Notes: a model not told the origin generated them from the sequence alone. A stretch of 64,000 nucleotides of DNA from CAXXXW01 sp963665555 (GCA_963665555.2 OY762308.1:2356001-2420000), one strand, 5' to 3'. Shown: positions 40,744-49,546, counted from the stretch's first letter. Numbers and translations: made by a program.

Positions 40744-42840
40744 ATGGCCGAATCGCAAGCCCGCTGGCGCGTCGGCGTCGACATCGGGGGAACTTTCACC
40801 GACATCGTCTTCCTCGATCCCGAGGGGCGGCTGTTCACCCGCAAGGTGTCCTCCAGCGTGGACAACTACGCCCGCGCCATCGTCGAGGGCGTCGCCGAGG
40901 TGTTCGACGAGGCCGGACTCGGACCCGGCGACGTCCGCGAAATCCGCCACGGCACCACCGTCGCGTCGAACGCCATCCTGGAGTTGAAGGGCGCGCGGGT
41001 CGGGCTGATCACCTCGGCCGGCTTCCGCGACGTGCTGGAAATCCGCACGCTCAGGATGCCGCGCCTGTACGACCTCGCCTGGGAGAAGCCGCCGCCGCTG
41101 GTCGAGCGCTACCTGCGCCGCGTGGTGGACGAGCGGATCGACGCCAACGGCAATGTCGAGCGCGCGCCGGACCCGGCCGAGATCGACCGCGAGGTGGACC
41201 GCCTGCTGGAGGAGGGGGTGGACGCGATCGCGGTCTGCCTGATCAACGCCTACGCCAACCCGGCGCACGAGCGCCTGTTGGAGGCCGCGGTCCGCCGCAA
41301 GGCGCCGGACCTGCCGCTCTGCGTCAGCGCCGACACGCTCCCGGAGATGAAGGAGTACGAGCGGACATCGACCACCGTCATCAACGCCTATGTGCTGCCC
41401 GTGGTCGGCGCCTATCTGGGGGCGCTGCGCAAGGGGCTGGACGCCGGCGGCATCGCCGCGCCGGTCTACCTGATGCAGTCGAACGGCGGCCTCACCACGG
41501 CCGAGGCGGCGGCCCGCCTGCCGATGCACATCATCGAGTCGGGGCCGGCCGGCGGCGTGATCGGCGCCCAGGCCATCGCCCAGGCCTCCGGGATCGAGAA
41601 CGTCATCGCCTTCGACATGGGCGGGACCACGGCCAAGACCTCCCTGATCTCGCGGGGCGAGGTGACGCGGGCGCTCGACATGCAGGTGGGCGGCGGCATC
41701 ATGCACGGCTCGCGGCTGCTCACCGGGGCGGGCTACGCGCTGAAGGTTCCCGCCATCGACCTGGCCGAGGTCGGGGCCGGCGGCGGCTCGATCCTGTCGA
41801 TCGACGCCGGCGGCTCGCTGCGCGCCGGCCCGCTCAGCGCCGGCGCCTCGCCGGGGCCGGTCTGCTACGACATGGGCGGCGAGGAGCCGACCGTGACCGA
41901 CGCCAATGTGCTGCTCGGCTACATCAACCCGGACCACCTGGTGGGCGGCGCGCTCAAGCTGAACCGCGACAAGGCGGCGCGGGTCTTCGAGGAGAAGATC
42001 GCGCGCCCGCTCGGCCTGTCGGTGGAGGCGGCGGCCCACGGGGCGCACCTGATCTGCGCCTCGAACATGATCCGCGCCATCAAGGCGGTCTCGACCGAGC
42101 GCGGGCGCGACCCGCGCAACTACGCGCTGTTCGCCTTCGGCGGCAACGGGCCGCTGTTCGCCGCCGGGATGGCGGGCGCGATCGGCATCCGGCGGGTGAC
42201 GATCCCGCCCTCGCCCGGCCTGTTCTCCTCCTTCGGCCTGCTCTACGCCGATGTCGAGCACCACTATTCGCGCACCTTCCGCCGCCTGCTGTCGTCGGCG
42301 GACCCGGCGGAGACGACCCGCGCCTGGGACGCGCTGGCGGAAGAGGCGCTGGCGGAACTGGCGCGGGAGGGGTTCGCGGGCGCCGCCGCCTCGGTCGAGC
42401 GTTCGGCCAGCCTGCATTACAAGGGCCAGATCTACGAGCTTTCCGTCCCCGCGCCGGAGGGCGACCTCGACGCCGCGAAGCTCGCGGAACTGGCGGAGCG
42501 GTTCGGCCAGGAGCACGAGACGGTGTACGGCCACCGCGCCGGGCCGGAGGAGCCGGTCGAACTGGTCAACATCGCCGTCGTCGGGCGCGGCCTGTCGGCG
42601 GGGAGCCGGGTTCCCGAAACGCTGCGCGCCGCCGATCCGGCCCGGCCGTCCCAGGCGTCGCGCCGGGCCTGGTTCGGGCGCGAGGCGGGCTGGATCGACA
42701 CGCCGGTGATCGGCCGCGCCGACCTCGCGGCGCCGCGCGAGGGGCCGGCGATCGTCGAGGAATACGACGCCACCGCCCTGGTCCCGCCGGGCGCGCGGGC
42801 CGCGCTCGACCGCTTCGGGAACATCGCCATCGAATTGTAG
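40744..42840 (+). CDS. hyuA: hydantoinase A/oxoprolinase family protein
   Basis: Protein of 698 residues, the ATP-binding A-type subunit of hydantoinase/oxoprolinase-like enzymes. The phosphate-binding motif GVDIGGTFTDIVFLD is at about residues 10-24; FRDVLEIRTLR, HIIESGPAGGVIGA, AFDMGGTTAKTSLI and GGNGPLFA follow in the family order. It partners the B subunit at 38042-39850. The substrate (hydantoin, oxoproline or a ketone) cannot be told from the sequence. The ATG at 40744 lies at the family start; the upstream open frame is non-homologous. Confidence 0.92.
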   Translation: MAESQARWRVGVDIGGTFTDIVFLDPEGRLFTRKVSSSVDNYARAIVEGVAEVFDEAGLGPGDVREIRHGTTVASNAILELKGARVGLITSAGFRDVLEIRTLRMPRLYDLAWEKPPPLVERYLRRVVDERIDANGNVERAPDPAEIDREVDRLLEEGVDAIAVCLINAYANPAHERLLEAAVRRKAPDLPLCVSADTLPEMKEYERTSTTVINAYVLPVVGAYLGALRKGLDAGGIAAPVYLMQSNGGLTTAEAAARLPMHIIESGPAGGVIGAQAIAQASGIENVIAFDMGGTTAKTSLISRGEVTRALDMQVGGGIMHGSRLLTGAGYALKVPAIDLAEVGAGGGSILSIDAGGSLRAGPLSAGASPGPVCYDMGGEEPTVTDANVLLGYINPDHLVGGALKLNRDKAARVFEEKIARPLGLSVEAAAHGAHLICASNMIRAIKAVSTERGRDPRNYALFAFGGNGPLFAAGMAGAIGIRRVTIPPSPGLFSSFGLLYADVEHHYSRTFRRLLSSADPAETTRAWDALAEEALAELAREGFAGAAASVERSASLHYKGQIYELSVPAPEGDLDAAKLAELAERFGQEHETVYGHRAGPEEPVELVNIAVVGRGLSAGSRVPETLRAADPARPSQASRRAWFGREAGWIDTPVIGRADLAAPREGPAIVEEYDATALVPPGARAALDRFGNIAIEL

Positions 42841-42950
42841 GGGCGGCATTTCGGCCGCCTCGCGCAAAAGGTCTCGCAATCGCGGGCGATGGCGTGTAAA
42901 TTGATTCGCGCCTGTACCTTGTCAGGTTCGACGGATAGGCGACCCAACCC

Positions 42951-42980
42951 CGGAGCCGGGTCCCTCGGGACCCGGCTCCG
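42951..42980. terminator. perfect 14-base-pair hairpin between convergent genes
   Basis: CGGAGCCGGGTCCC (42951-42964) and its exact reverse complement (42967-42980) flank two bases. It lies between hyuA (stop 42840) and the convergent DUF2147 gene (stop 43008). Its symmetry would serve both strands. It lacks a T run, as often seen in GC-rich genomes. A weaker hairpin, GGCGGC/GCCGCC, is just after hyuA at 42842-42859. Confidence 0.6.
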
Positions 42981-43007
42981 TCCGTTCGGAGCGTCCTTCT
43001 CGCGCGG

Positions 43008-43463
43008 CTATTCGACGCGCGTCCAGGTCTGGGTCCTGCAGGAGAAGAGGAAGGCGCAGGCCTCCACCTCCAGCGTGTCCGGGCCGGAGAGGGACAGTTC
43101 CGCGTCGAAGCTCTTGCCGGCCCGCAGGCTGTAGACTTGGCCGCCGGTCCATTTCCCGGCGCCGTCCGGGACGAAGCCGCTCAGTATCCGCAGGCCGAGG
43201 GCCGGCCGGCCGCGCAGCGCCTCGTCCTCGTTCAGAAGGTCGGCCTTCGGCGAGCCGTCCGGCATGAGCGGCTCCCTGAGCCAGACGATCTCGCCGCACA
43301 GCTTGTCCTCGCAGGGCGCGATCGCGACGCGGCTCTCGCCCCCGGCGGCGAGCCAGACCCCGACGGCGTCCGCCCGCGCCGGCCCCGCCGCCAGGGCCAG
43401 CGCCAGCGCGAGGCCCGCGCCCGCCGCCGCCGGGAAAACCCGCCGCCCGTTCGTTCGTTCCAT
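43008..43463 (-). CDS. exported DUF2147 domain protein
   Basis: Protein of 151 residues with a signal peptide (ALALALAAGPARA before DAVGVW). The mature part is a DUF2147 domain: GVWLAAGGESRVAIAPCEDKLCGEIVWL, GLRILSGFVPDGAGKWTGGQVYS and a C-terminal WTRVE. Periplasmic; function unknown, with a lipocalin-like or beta-sandwich fold suspected. GGGAGGA precedes the ATG. The exporter gene lies upstream on the same strand after 65 bases. Confidence 0.87.
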   Translation of the reverse strand: MERTNGRRVFPAAAGAGLALALALAAGPARADAVGVWLAAGGESRVAIAPCEDKLCGEIVWLREPLMPDGSPKADLLNEDEALRGRPALGLRILSGFVPDGAGKWTGGQVYSLRAGKSFDAELSLSGPDTLEVEACAFLFSCRTQTWTRVE

Positions 43464-43528
43464 GATCGTCCTCCCGTTCCGCTCCGCCCGCGCGACGGGC
43501 GAGCATAGCCCGATCCGGCGGGCCCGTT

Positions 43529-44431
43529 TCAACCCCCGCGCCCGCGGGCGAGCGCCTCGCGGCGCGCGATATAGGCGGTGCTGGCGACGATGATGGCGGA
43601 GCCGATCCAGGTGGTGAGGGCCGGCGCCTCCGCGAAGGCGAGGTAGCCGATCAGCGCCGCCCAGAACAGCTGCAGGAACTTCACCGGCTGCAGCGCCGAG
43701 ACCTCGGCGATCTTCACCCCGCGCACCATGCAGAGATGGCCGAGCGTCGCCAGCCCGGCCGTCGTCGCCAGCAGGATCCACTCCTCCGCCGTCGGCGCCT
43801 TCCACACATAGAGCGCCGGCCCCAGGATCGTCAGCGTCACGAAGACCGAGAGGTAGGCCACCACCGCCGCCCCGGACTCGCGCCGCGTCAGCACCTTGGA
43901 GACCAGGTCCGCCGCCGCGAAGATCGGCGCGGCCACCAGCATGGCGAGCGCGCCGGGGTCGATCTCGACGAAGCCGGGGCGCAGGATCACCGCCGCGCCC
44001 AGCAGGCCCGCCGCCACCGCGGCGATCCGCCGCGCCCGTATCCGCTCGCCCAGGAACAGCGCCGCGCCCAGCACCGCGAAGACCGGCGCGGTGAAGCCGA
44101 TCGCCGTCACCTCGGCGATCGGGATGCGGCTCATCGCGTAGAACCAGGCCATCACGCCAACGGCGTGCATGACGCCCCGCGCGGCGTGCAGGCCGAACCG
44201 GGCGCTCCGCAAATCCGCCATGTTGAGCCGCAGGAAGAACGGCAGCATGAAGGCCATGCCCAGCGCGTAGCGCAGGAAGGCGGCCTGGATCGGGTGCATC
44301 GTGGTGCCGACATGGCGCACGATCGCCATGAAGGAGGCGAAGATCAGCCCCGCCAGCGCCATCCAGAGCATCCCCCGGACATTGGGCGACACGGCCGAGA
44401 GGCGGCGGCGTGTTTCGGCGACGAGGCGCAT
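43529..44431 (-). CDS. EamA/DMT superfamily transporter
   Basis: Inner-membrane protein of 300 residues with ten hydrophobic helices in two EamA halves. VRGMLWMALAGLIFASFMA opens the first; APVFAVLGAALFLGERI is the conserved end of the first half; AALIGYLAFAEAP and STAYIARRE close the second. Substrate unknown. Not closely similar to the exporter at 23188-24030. Divergent from the rhodanese gene with a 62-base gap. Confidence 0.87.
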   Translation of the reverse strand: MRLVAETRRRLSAVSPNVRGMLWMALAGLIFASFMAIVRHVGTTMHPIQAAFLRYALGMAFMLPFFLRLNMADLRSARFGLHAARGVMHAVGVMAWFYAMSRIPIAEVTAIGFTAPVFAVLGAALFLGERIRARRIAAVAAGLLGAAVILRPGFVEIDPGALAMLVAAPIFAAADLVSKVLTRRESGAAVVAYLSVFVTLTILGPALYVWKAPTAEEWILLATTAGLATLGHLCMVRGVKIAEVSALQPVKFLQLFWAALIGYLAFAEAPALTTWIGSAIIVASTAYIARREALARGRGG

Positions 44432-44493
44432 GTATTACGGTGGGCCGATGGGAACGGCGCGCCCGGCGGGGGCGCGCCCCGCGCCAAGGGAGC

Positions 44494-45384
44494 ATGGGAA
44501 TGGACCGCGACGCAACGCAATTCGCGCATCCGGGGTTTCTGGTCGACACGGCCGCGCTGGCCGGGCGGCTCGGCGACCCGGCGCTCCGCGTGTACGACTG
44601 CACGACGCACCTGCTGCCGCATCCGACCGAACCCTACGAGGTGGTGAGCGGCCGGGCCGATTACGACGCGGGCCACATCCCCGGCGCGGCGTTCCTCGAC
44701 CTGCAGGGCGAACTGTCGGACCCGGACAGCCCGTTCCGCTTCGCCTTCCCCTCGCCGGAGCCGTTCGCCGCCGCCGCCGGCCGGCGCGGGCTGGGCGACG
44801 GGACGGAGGTCGTGCTCTACAGCACCGCCTCGCCGCAATGGGCGACGCGGGTGTGGTGGATGCTGCGCGCCTTCGGCTTCGACAACGCGCGCGTGCTGGA
44901 CGGCGGCTTCGTGAAGTGGAGGCGCGAGGGCCGGCCGGTCTCGACCGCGCCGGCGGCCTATCCGCCGGCCGTCTTCACGCCGCGGCCGCGCGCCGGGCTG
45001 GTGGTCGGGCGCGAGGAGATGCTGGCGGCGATCGGCGACGGCGGCGCGTGCAGCATCAACGCGCTCGCCCGCGAGCAGCACGAGGGGACGGGCGGGCGCG
45101 TCTACGGCCGGCCCGGCCGCATCGCCGGCAGCGTGAACGTGCCGACGGCCGAACTGCTCGACCCGGAGACGACGGCCTTCCTGCCGGCGGCCGAGATCGC
45201 CGCCCGCTTCGCCGCCGTCGGGGCCGACAGGGGCAAGCGCGTGCTGACCTATTGCGGCGGCGGCATCGCCGCCAGCGCCACCGCCATGCTGCTGGTCATG
45301 CTCGGCCACGAGGATGTCGGCCTCTACGACAACTCCATGTCCGAATGGTCCCGCGACGACAGCCTGCCGATGGAGACGGGGTGA
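44494..45384 (+). CDS. two-domain rhodanese-type sulfurtransferase
   Basis: Protein of 296 residues with two rhodanese domains, like thiosulfate or 3-mercaptopyruvate sulfurtransferases. The first, structural domain carries RADYDAGHIPGAAFLD. The second has GRIAGSVNVP and the active-site cysteine C254 in YCGGGIAA. The CGGGI loop differs from the CGSGVTA form of mercaptopyruvate enzymes and the CRKGVT form of thiosulfate enzymes, so the donor is uncertain. A second ATG at 44500 gives better spacing from AAGGGAG than the first at 44494. Confidence 0.88.
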   Translation: MGMDRDATQFAHPGFLVDTAALAGRLGDPALRVYDCTTHLLPHPTEPYEVVSGRADYDAGHIPGAAFLDLQGELSDPDSPFRFAFPSPEPFAAAAGRRGLGDGTEVVLYSTASPQWATRVWWMLRAFGFDNARVLDGGFVKWRREGRPVSTAPAAYPPAVFTPRPRAGLVVGREEMLAAIGDGGACSINALAREQHEGTGGRVYGRPGRIAGSVNVPTAELLDPETTAFLPAAEIAARFAAVGADRGKRVLTYCGGGIAASATAMLLVMLGHEDVGLYDNSMSEWSRDDSLPMETG

Positions 45385-45428
45385 GGGGGGGGGCGAAATT
45401 TTTTCGTTTCCCTATTGTTCTCTTTCGG

Positions 45429-45451
45429 ACTCCGGTGTAAGGGTCCGGAGT
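45429..45451 (+). repeat. hairpin upstream of the three-Cys-motif gene
   Basis: ACTCCGG (45429-45435) pairs with CCGGAGT (45445-45451) around a nine-base loop, ending 14 bases before the ATG at 45466. It lies in a locally AT-rich leader that also has a T6 run (45399-45404) and a run of nine G just after the rhodanese stop. It could be an operator or part of an RNA leader. Confidence 0.45.
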
Positions 45452-45465
45452 TGGGGAGGGACGGC

Positions 45466-46248
45466 ATGGCCGACAACAGCGCCATCGAATGGACCGACGC
45501 GACGTGGAATCCCGTCACCGGCTGCACCAAGATCGGCCCGGGATGCGACCGCTGCTACGCGGAGCGCTTCGCCGAGCGGTTCCGCGATGTTCCGGGGCAT
45601 CCCTACGAACAGGGTTTCGATCTGACCCTGCGCCCGGAGCGGCTTTCGCAACCCGCGCGCTGGCGCCGGCCGCGGATGATCTTCGTCAACTCCATGAGCG
45701 ACCTGTTCCACAAGAATGTGCCCAGCGGGTTCATCGACCGGGTGTTCGAGGCGATGGAGGAAACCGACCGGCATGTCTACCAGGTCCTGACGAAACGCAG
45801 TTCCCGGCTCGCGAGCTATGTCAACCGGCGCTACCCGGACGCGCCCGCGCCGAGGCACATCTGGCTCGGCGTCTCGGCCGAGGATCGCCAGCGGGCCAAG
45901 CGCGTCGCCCATCTCCGGCGCGCCAACGCGACGATCCGTTTCGTGTCGTTCGAGCCGCTGCTGGGGCCGATCGGTCCGGTCGATCTCGACGGGATCGACT
46001 GGGCGATCGTCGGCGGCGAGAGCGGGCCGGGCGCGCGCCCGATGCATATCGACTGGGCCCGGGAGATGCGCGACCGGTGCGCGGCGCAAGGCGTCGAGTT
46101 TTTCTTCAAGCAATGGGGCGGCAAAACCTCCAAATCCGGCGGCCGCGTGCTGGACGAGGAGCTTCACGACGGGTTTCCGCCCGGCTTTATGGGGGATAGC
46201 GGAAATGGCGAAACCGACGGGCGGATTCAGGTGGCGGCCGGGTTCTGA
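45466..46248 (+). CDS. three-Cys-motif protein, phage Gp37/Gp68 (DUF5131) family
   Basis: Protein of 260 residues of the phage Gp37/Gp68 family, related to radical SAM enzymes. The three cysteines are C20, C27 and C30 (GCTKIGPGCDRC), within the conserved IEWTDATWNPVTGC start. FVNSMSDLFH, QVLTKR, FVSFEPLLGP and VGGESGPGARPM are family motifs. These proteins are commonly encoded next to TcmP, as here, where the partner gene starts inside its 3' end (44-base overlap). GGGGAGGG precedes the ATG. The chemical role is unknown; the pair is often found with mobile or defence genes. Confidence 0.87.
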   Translation: MADNSAIEWTDATWNPVTGCTKIGPGCDRCYAERFAERFRDVPGHPYEQGFDLTLRPERLSQPARWRRPRMIFVNSMSDLFHKNVPSGFIDRVFEAMEETDRHVYQVLTKRSSRLASYVNRRYPDAPAPRHIWLGVSAEDRQRAKRVAHLRRANATIRFVSFEPLLGPIGPVDLDGIDWAIVGGESGPGARPMHIDWAREMRDRCAAQGVEFFFKQWGGKTSKSGGRVLDEELHDGFPPGFMGDSGNGETDGRIQVAAGF

Positions 46249-47455
46249 GCCGCCACGGCTCGAGTCGCACAGCGACGCGAAACTGCGCCTGCTGCGGGCG
46301 TATCTCGACCGCTACTTCGATGTGGTCTGCGCCTTGCCGCAAATGGATGTTCTCCGCATCGCCCTGGTGGACACCTTCGCCGGGGGCGGCATGTTCCGGT
46401 ATCGCGGCGCGCCAAGACCGGGATCGCCGCTTGTGATGATCGACGCGGTGAAAGACGCCGAGGCCCGGGTACGGGCGGAGCGCCGCAAATCGTTCGACAT
46501 AGACGCTCGATTCTTTTTCGTCGATGAGGATGCCGATGCGATCAAACATCTCCGACAGGTTCTTCGAGAAGACGAAAACGCGCAAGCGGTCGCCCACGCC
46601 ATCAGCGTGCGAAACGCTGCTTCTTCCGATGCGCTGCCATCTATTCTGAAGGAGATCGCGAACTGGAGTCGGGCGGGCCGCTCGATATTTTTTCTTGACC
46701 AATGCGGCTACAGCGATGTTCCCAACCGCGATGTGCGTTCTATCTACCAATCTCTCCCAAAATCTGAAATCATCGTGACGTATAATTTCGGTGCTATTTA
46801 CCAATTTATGAATGACAGCGCCGAGTTTTTGACCGCGACCGCTCCGATCGAATTGCCTCCGGACCGGCTCCGCGAAATTTTGAAGGAACGCAAAGTCCAA
46901 GGGGGTCGGTATTTCGCCGGACGTCTGCTGGGGCAGCACTTGAAAGCGAGTGTGGGGTCGCAATTCGCTTCGCGCTTTTTTCTGCGCTCCGAAATCGCGA
47001 ACCGAGATATGTGGTTTGTGCATTATTCAAAAATTACGAAATCTCGATTGGTGATGAATGAAGCTCACTGGGCAATCAAAAATGCATCCATCACCCAAGG
47101 CGAGCCCGGCCTCGACATGCTAGGCTTTAGACCTAACTGGGAAGACCAGATCGGTTTTGATTTTGAATTTCAGGAGACCGACGAGGGACAAATCCATACG
47201 GCGTTGATGTGCGATTTGCCACACTGGTTGGAGCAATTCGACGAAAATGTTGCGCCGACGAAAGGAGAATTGCTTGCGCGTACTGCTGACAAGACTGCCG
47301 CGACTGAGCAGCAGATCGATAATGCTTTTGGTTCCCTCCATAACGAGGGCGTCGTCGAAATTCTGACTCCCAGCGGCGTCCGCAAGAGGCCCGACGCCTT
47401 GCTCAGGCCCAGTCATCGGATATTGCTGCCTCGCCAACGCCGACTCTTTTTCTGA
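46205..47455 (+). CDS. tcmP: three-Cys-motif partner protein TcmP
   Basis: Protein of 416 residues of the TcmP family. VDTFAGGGMF at residues 55-64, FFFVDEDADAIKHL near 103 and IFFLDQCGYSDVP near 161 suggest a SAM-methyltransferase-like Rossmann fold, with the last motif in the place of a catalytic loop. The C-terminal part (AATEQQIDNAFGSLHNEGVVEIL) looks like a winged helix. The gene is much more AT-rich than its surroundings from about 46500 to 47440, a sign of transfer. It is coupled to the three-Cys gene. The biochemical role is not known. Confidence 0.87.
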   Translation: MAKPTGGFRWRPGSEPPRLESHSDAKLRLLRAYLDRYFDVVCALPQMDVLRIALVDTFAGGGMFRYRGAPRPGSPLVMIDAVKDAEARVRAERRKSFDIDARFFFVDEDADAIKHLRQVLREDENAQAVAHAISVRNAASSDALPSILKEIANWSRAGRSIFFLDQCGYSDVPNRDVRSIYQSLPKSEIIVTYNFGAIYQFMNDSAEFLTATAPIELPPDRLREILKERKVQGGRYFAGRLLGQHLKASVGSQFASRFFLRSEIANRDMWFVHYSKITKSRLVMNEAHWAIKNASITQGEPGLDMLGFRPNWEDQIGFDFEFQETDEGQIHTALMCDLPHWLEQFDENVAPTKGELLARTADKTAATEQQIDNAFGSLHNEGVVEILTPSGVRKRPDALLRPSHRILLPRQRRLFF

Positions 47456-47479
47456 CGGGGCGCGTTCCGGTTAGCCCCC

Positions 47480-49006
47480 CTACTCCCCCGCCGGGATCAG
47501 GCTGCGGTCGGCCATGGCGGCGAGGTTGCGGCTCGCTTTCTCGACCCCGCCATCGGCGGCGGCGCGGAACCAGCGGGCGGCGCGGGCGTAGCTCGCGGGG
47601 GAGCCGCGGCCCTCCAGGTAGAACACGCCGAGATTGTACTGCGCCAGCGCGTGCCCCTGTTCGGCCGCGCGGTGATACCAGACGATCGCCCGCACCTCGT
47701 CCTTCTCGACGCCGAGGCCGCGCTCGTACAGCACGCCGAGATTGTACTCGGCGTCCGCCGCCCCCTGGAGCGCGGCGCGGCGCAGCCACTCGGCGGCGGC
47801 GGCGCGGTCCGGCGGGTCGCGCTCGACCAGGCGGCGCGCGAGTTCGATCTGCGCCAGCGGGTCGCCCGCGCCGGCCCGCTCGAAAACATCGCCGGAAGGC
47901 CGGGGCGCGCCGGAGGGCGCCGGCGCCGCCGCGGCCGGCGCTTCCGCGCGGTCCGGCGGCGCGGGCGCGGGGGGCGGCGCCGCCGCGACCTCCGGTTCCG
48001 GGGCCGGCTCCCGGGCCGGCCGGGCTTCGGCCGCGGCCGGCGCGGCCTCGGCGGCGGCGGGCGGCGGCGAAGCGGGCGCGGCGGCGCGCTCCGGCACGGC
48101 GGCGGGCGCGCCGCCCTCCGTCACGAGCCGTTCGGCCGCGCGCGCGGCGTCGCCCAGAGTCCGGGCGGCCGAATCGGCGCGCTCCAGCGCGGCGGTCTCC
48201 AGCCGGTCGCGCGCCGGCGCGAGGCCGAGCGGTTCGGCGAAGGCATAGACAAGGCCCGCCGCGACGACGACGGCCAGCACCGCCGAGGCGGCGATCGCGC
48301 CGGACCTCCGGCGCCGGGGCGGCCGCGCCTCTTCCGCGGGTGCGGCGACCGGCGGCGGCGGGAGCGGTGTGTCCTCTTCCACCGGCGGCGCCCCGGCCGC
48401 GACAGTTTCGGGCGCGGGCGCCGGCGGCTCCGGTTCGGCCTCGGCCGCCGGCGGCTCCGGTTCGGCCTCGGCGGCCGGCGGCCCCGGTTCGGCCTCGGCG
48501 GCCGGCGGCCCCGGCGCGGCCTCGGCGGCCGGCGGCTCCGGCGCGGCCTCGGCGGGGGCGGTTTCGGGCGGTTCGGCCCCCTCGGCCGTTTCGAGGTCTC
48601 CCGTCGGCGGAACCGGCTCCGGCCGCGCCGCCGCCGCTTCCGCCGCTTCCGCCCCGGGAGCGGCCGCCGCGCCGCCCCGCGCCGCCTCCAGCGCCGCGAC
48701 GCGCAGCGCCAGGTCGCGCAGGTCGAGGCCGAGCGGGCGCAGCGCGTCCTCCAGCCGGCGGCGCGAGGCGTCCAGCTCCGCCTCGACGAAGGCCGGCAGG
48801 CCGGGATCGGGCGGCGCGCCGTCCGCGTCCGCGGAATCCGCCGGGTCCGCCGCCTCCGCGCGCGGCTTCTCGCTGGCCGCGGCGCGGATGGCGCGGTCGA
48901 TCCAGGCGCCGATCGTGGAATCGTCCTCGGCCGCGCGCGACCTCGCGATCTCGCGCGTCTCCCGGTCGATACCCTTCACGCTCCACGGCGATTCGGAACG
49001 GGCCAA
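47480..49006 (-). CDS. PodJ-like membrane protein with Sel1 repeats
   Basis: Protein of about 508 residues (TTG start at 49006, no ATG available). The N-terminal segment SPWSVKGIDRETREIARSRA matches the conserved start of alphaproteobacterial PodJ-like polarity factors and recurs in the next gene. There follow an alanine/proline/glutamate-rich linker with nine-residue repeats, a basic stop-transfer stretch and one membrane helix (IAASAVLAVVVAAGLVYAFA). The C-terminal periplasmic part has Sel1/TPR-like repeats (AEYNLGVLYERGLGVEKDEV, AQYNLGVFYLEGRG). Probably a polar scaffold spanning the inner membrane. Much shorter than Caulobacter PodJ. Confidence 0.75.
   Translation of the reverse strand: MARSESPWSVKGIDRETREIARSRAAEDDSTIGAWIDRAIRAAASEKPRAEAADPADSADADGAPPDPGLPAFVEAELDASRRRLEDALRPLGLDLRDLALRVAALEAARGGAAAAPGAEAAEAAAARPEPVPPTGDLETAEGAEPPETAPAEAAPEPPAAEAAPGPPAAEAEPGPPAAEAEPEPPAAEAEPEPPAPAPETVAAGAPPVEEDTPLPPPPVAAPAEEARPPRRRRSGAIAASAVLAVVVAAGLVYAFAEPLGLAPARDRLETAALERADSAARTLGDAARAAERLVTEGGAPAAVPERAAAPASPPPAAAEAAPAAAEARPAREPAPEPEVAAAPPPAPAPPDRAEAPAAAAPAPSGAPRPSGDVFERAGAGDPLAQIELARRLVERDPPDRAAAAEWLRRAALQGAADAEYNLGVLYERGLGVEKDEVRAIVWYHRAAEQGHALAQYNLGVFYLEGRGSPASYARAARWFRAAADGGVEKASRNLAAMADRSLIPAGE
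48421..48553. repeat. imperfect 27-base tandem repeat in the PodJ-like gene
   Basis: About five units of 27 bases encode the nine-residue motif EPPAAEAEP and its variants (GPPAAEAAP and similar). It forms a low-complexity spacer before the membrane helix. The in-frame repeat should vary in copy number between strains without breaking the gene. Confidence 0.7.
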
Positions 49007-49043
49007 CGGCGGTCGTCCCCGGCTGGTCGAAACTGGCGGCGCA

Positions 49044-49415
49044 CTATAGGCTTTTCGAGCCGCCGCCGTCAGGTTTTTCGCGCTCCAGCGCCTCGACCCG
49101 CCCGGCGAGCCGGCGCACGACCTCGCGCAGCGGGTCCACGATGTCGCGCACACGGGCCTCGGAGGCGGCGATCCGCGCCGCCGCGGCCCGGCGGACCTCC
49201 GCGCCCCCGGCCGCCCCGGCCGCCGCCCCGGCCCCTTCCGCCGCCGCCGCGGCCGCGCCGGAGGGGGCTTCGCCGGCGCGCCGGATCGCCCGGCCGAGCC
49301 ATTCGCCGATCGTCGCGCCCTCGGCCGCCGCCGCGCGGCGGGCGGCGTCGCGGGCTTCCCGCGAAACCCCCTTCACGCTCCAGGGCGGGGCGGGGCTGTC
49401 GTTCGGCGGCGCCAT
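49044..49415 (-). CDS. small PodJ-N-terminus-like protein
   Basis: Protein of 123 residues that shares PWSVKGVSREARDAARRAA and the following TIGEWLGRAIR segment with the N-terminus of the next gene, then an alanine/glycine-rich linker and a short C-terminal coiled-coil-like helix (REVVRRLAGRVEALERE). It has no membrane helix or repeat domain. The ATG at 49415 is preferred over a GTG at 49427 because GGAG lies six bases before it. It may be a soluble partner or a truncated duplicate of the PodJ-like protein 37 bases downstream. Confidence 0.65.
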   Translation of the reverse strand: MAPPNDSPAPPWSVKGVSREARDAARRAAAAEGATIGEWLGRAIRRAGEAPSGAAAAAAEGAGAAAGAAGGAEVRRAAAARIAASEARVRDIVDPLREVVRRLAGRVEALEREKPDGGGSKSL

Positions 49416-49546
49416 GGCGGTCTCCACTGTCTCGCGCGCGCAGCATACGCGATTCCGCCGCCCGGCGCGAAGCCGGCGGGTTGCGCGCGGCCGGGGTTTC
49501 GCGCAGGCTCCGGCCGCCCATCGGACCCGACAGGGAGGACGCCCCC

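Noticed and set aside
45385..45393. Run of nine G after the rhodanese stop, as a second phase-variable tract
   Set aside because: It lies outside any coding frame and I see no promoter whose spacing it would change; left as a curiosity.
48421..48553. 27-base repeats considered as a CRISPR or mobile-element signature
   Set aside because: They are in frame, encode a nine-residue linker and have no spacers.
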